A stretch of 64,000 nt of DNA, taken from Poriferisphaera corsica (GTDB lineage: Bacteria > Planctomycetota > Phycisphaerae > Phycisphaerales > Phycisphaeraceae). Below the pieces are notes generated by a model. That model did not search any database, had not been told where the DNA came from, and worked only from the letters and a program-made list of their open reading frames with translations. A program made the position numbers and the translations under genes. The stretch spans positions 1,472,175 to 1,536,174 of the forward strand of contig NZ_CP036425.1 of assembly GCF_007747445.1 (NCBI RefSeq), written 5' to 3'. How positions within the stretch are numbered: position 1 is the stretch's first letter; each line of letters opens with the position of its first letter. Positions 62,362 to 64,000 of this stretch are shown here, in pieces.

Positions 62362-64000
62362 CACAAACGTATCTCCTCTAAGCGTTCATCTGATTCGGAT
62401 GCGTCGCTTTGAACATAGCCATCATCAAGCGCATTTCTTTTCGCCGATGCCATCGTTCGAAAGATGCCAATAACTTCAAATGTGCCACCGATACCGAACC
62501 ATATCGCTGTAATTAATCCAACGATGCAAGTAATGATCACATAGATCCACCAAAAGTTCGCCCACATCTTGAATGAAATTTCAACAAACATTGCAGCAAT
62601 GGTTCCGAGTAAAAAGATAGAGAACAAGCCAAGTGTCCATGTGATGACGGCAATGTAAATCAATTTATCAGCGCGTGTGAATTCGGATGTGATGAGTGAT
62701 CGCCAACCTATATTCTTCTTAACATTTGCTTGTCCATGTTCATTCTCTGCGTACCTGCCCCGTAGTAGTAACTTATCAAGATTAAAGCTTTGCTTTCTCG
62801 TCAGCAGTGAAACCACGATATAAGTTGTCGATGCAAGAAGCATTGTCAGGCCAAACATGTGCATCCCATTAAGTGGAAATGCATCTATGTAATTTGTTGC
62901 ATAGACACCAAAGAGAGCAAACATTGAGCCAATAATCATGGTTGCCCATGCAGCTTCTGTCGTGCCCCATCGTGTATACAAGCCGCCAATGATGACGGCA
63001 CCAGCACCACCCATAAAGATGGCACCAGTGATCTGGAAATACATTGCAATGTATTGTGTCTGTTGGAAGAGTAAACCGAAAAAGAATGCAAAAACAGCTA
63101 CAAAGATAATTGAAACTCGAAGCATCCAAAGATGAGCACGCTGACTGAGTGGCTTGCCACGGAGTGGAATTATGACATCTTGCACCAGAATCGAACCCCA
63201 TGAGTGGAGATATGGTTGATCGGTTGTTGTCATTGCCGCAAACATCATGGCAGCAAACAAACCCATAAGTCCTGCAGGAAGTAAATGTGTGAGTGCAACT
63301 GGAACCATGCCCTGTTGGCGCATCGTTTTATCAGGAAGGGCGTCAACAGATGCTTGAATGGCTGCCGCCTGATCTGCTGTTGAAGAATGATGCATGACTG
63401 CCCATACACAAATCGGCAAGACCACCATCACGGTGACATTGACCAGTTGACGCCAAGTACCTAGCACTTTTGCCATTTTTGCTTCATGCGGGCTTGATGC
63501 CGCAACATTAAATCCAGATCGTCCTTGCCAGGCAATGTTGTTAAAGAAAAAGGCTACTGCCCAAATTGCAAAAAAGACAAAACCAAAATCATCATCCGCG
63601 CCACCAATCATTGGATCCATTAAAGCACGACCAGATTCGCTCGAAGCCATCGCTTCGGTAATCATCGACCATTCAAAATTCAAAAGTGCCCAAATGATCA
63701 TTGTTACAAAAACTAAATTACAGAAGACGCCTTGATAAAAATCCGTGACCATTACCGCAAGCTGACCGCCAACAAAGACGTAGCATAGTGACAGTGATAA
63801 GAAGAATGCCATAATGGCCGGTACACAGGGTATTGTTAATCCCAAGAATGAAAACTCTAAAGGTAAGCCAAGGAACAGCACAAAAAACTTAGCGCTTACA
63901 ATTGGGAAAATGCCATAATTAAGTATGCCGGAAATATAACCTAATGCCCCAGCAAAAATCCGGAATCGCCTGCTGTATCGCATCTCTAAGAATTGAGCAA
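62361..64000 (-). CDS. Sodium:solute symporter (SSS family), N-terminus outside the window
   Basis: At least 546 residues of an SSS-family symporter. The frame is open to the right edge: upstream of the ATG at 63983 it reads AQFLE then MRYSRRFRIFAG, the conserved 'FLExRYsxxxR' segment that normally lies about 100 residues into the protein. The true start is therefore beyond 64000. About 11-12 spans follow; GLMGLFAAMMFAAMTTTDQPYLHSWGSILVQDV is the typical SSS region. It is first in the operon and presumably imports the pentose or its glycoside with Na+. Confidence 0.9.
   Translation of the reverse strand, partial: AQFLEMRYSRRFRIFAGALGYISGILNYGIFPIVSAKFFVLFLGLPLEFSFLGLTIPCVPAIMAFFLSLSLCYVFVGGQLAVMVTDFYQGVFCNLVFVTMIIWALLNFEWSMITEAMASSESGRALMDPMIGGADDDFGFVFFAIWAVAFFFNNIAWQGRSGFNVAASSPHEAKMAKVLGTWRQLVNVTVMVVLPICVWAVMHHSSTADQAAAIQASVDALPDKTMRQQGMVPVALTHLLPAGLMGLFAAMMFAAMTTTDQPYLHSWGSILVQDVIIPLRGKPLSQRAHLWMLRVSIIFVAVFAFFFGLLFQQTQYIAMYFQITGAIFMGGAGAVIIGGLYTRWGTTEAAWATMIIGSMFALFGVYATNYIDAFPLNGMHMFGLTMLLASTTYIVVSLLTRKQSFNLDKLLLRGRYAENEHGQANVKKNIGWRSLITSEFTRADKLIYIAVITWTLGLFSIFLLGTIAAMFVEISFKMWANFWWIYVIITCIVGLITAIWFGIGGTFEVIGIFRTMASAKRNALDDGYVQSDASESDERLEEIRL

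Noticed and set aside
1-64000. CRISPR arrays, tRNA or rRNA genes, insertion sequences, integrase or relaxase genes
   Set aside because: Looked for on both strands; no regularly spaced repeats, cloverleaf sequences or transposase/recombinase motifs were recognised.

Overview
The window reads as a chromosomal segment of a planctomycete, most likely class Phycisphaerae and probably marine. The grounds are three pseudopilin-like proteins with the '[28 protein letters not shown]' type N-terminus (quoted here only as a family label; see entries) and a late H-x9-DG motif. Others are an ECF sigma factor next to a Ser/Thr kinase with a C-terminal formylglycine-generating-enzyme-like domain, a PEP-CTERM protein, mreC/mreD, and a high load of polysaccharide- and pentose-degrading genes. 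No genome, taxon or database was consulted, so this is inference from gene content.

Layout. 0-9 kb: a gene end, a secreted protein of unknown function, two tandem pseudopilins, a two-gene NSS sodium symporter operon, a YqaA-like membrane protein, galE, a small unrecognised membrane protein (7391-7552) and mreC-mreD. 9-20.4 kb: a lipoprotein plus a metal-ligand-less amidohydrolase-fold protein, gcvH, an alpha/beta hydrolase, a secreted thioredoxin-like protein, a type I pullulanase, an endo/exonuclease/phosphatase lipoprotein and a siroheme nitrite/sulfite reductase. 20.6-30.5 kb: a carbohydrate block (LacI regulator, a pseudopilin stop-to-start with a GH5 enzyme, GH30, convergent GH31). The GH5+GH30 pair suggests beta-1,3/1,6-glucan (laminarin-like) use. 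30.6-36 kb: araBDA with a divergent XylR-type AraC regulator. 36-38.6 kb: moaD-moaC-MOT1 (molybdenum cofactor and molybdate uptake), preceded by a possible structured leader. 38.6-44.4 kb: zinc dehydrogenase, kinase plus sigma factor, PEP-CTERM protein.

44.8-55.7 kb holds a complete-looking type IV secretion/mating-pore operon in RP4-Tra2-like order (trbB, C, D, E, two trbJ-like genes, L, F, G, I, then a traF-type peptidase). It shows unusual features: a long acidic tail on the pilin, duplicated VirB5-like genes, and a VirB9-like protein with its own lipobox. No relaxase or coupling protein is in view. 56-57.7 kb: an acetate-type transporter and a heavily decayed NAD-dependent sugar epimerase pseudogene. 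57.8-64 kb: an operon for uptake and catabolism of an aldopentose, probably D-lyxose (SSS symporter running off the window, a CBM9-like lipoprotein, a beta-propeller glycosidase-like protein, D-lyxose isomerase, xylulokinase).

Start codons were moved from the longest reading frame where a ribosome binding site, operon overlap or family alignment favoured an internal start; these choices are stated per gene. No tRNA, rRNA, CRISPR array or recognisable transposase was seen.
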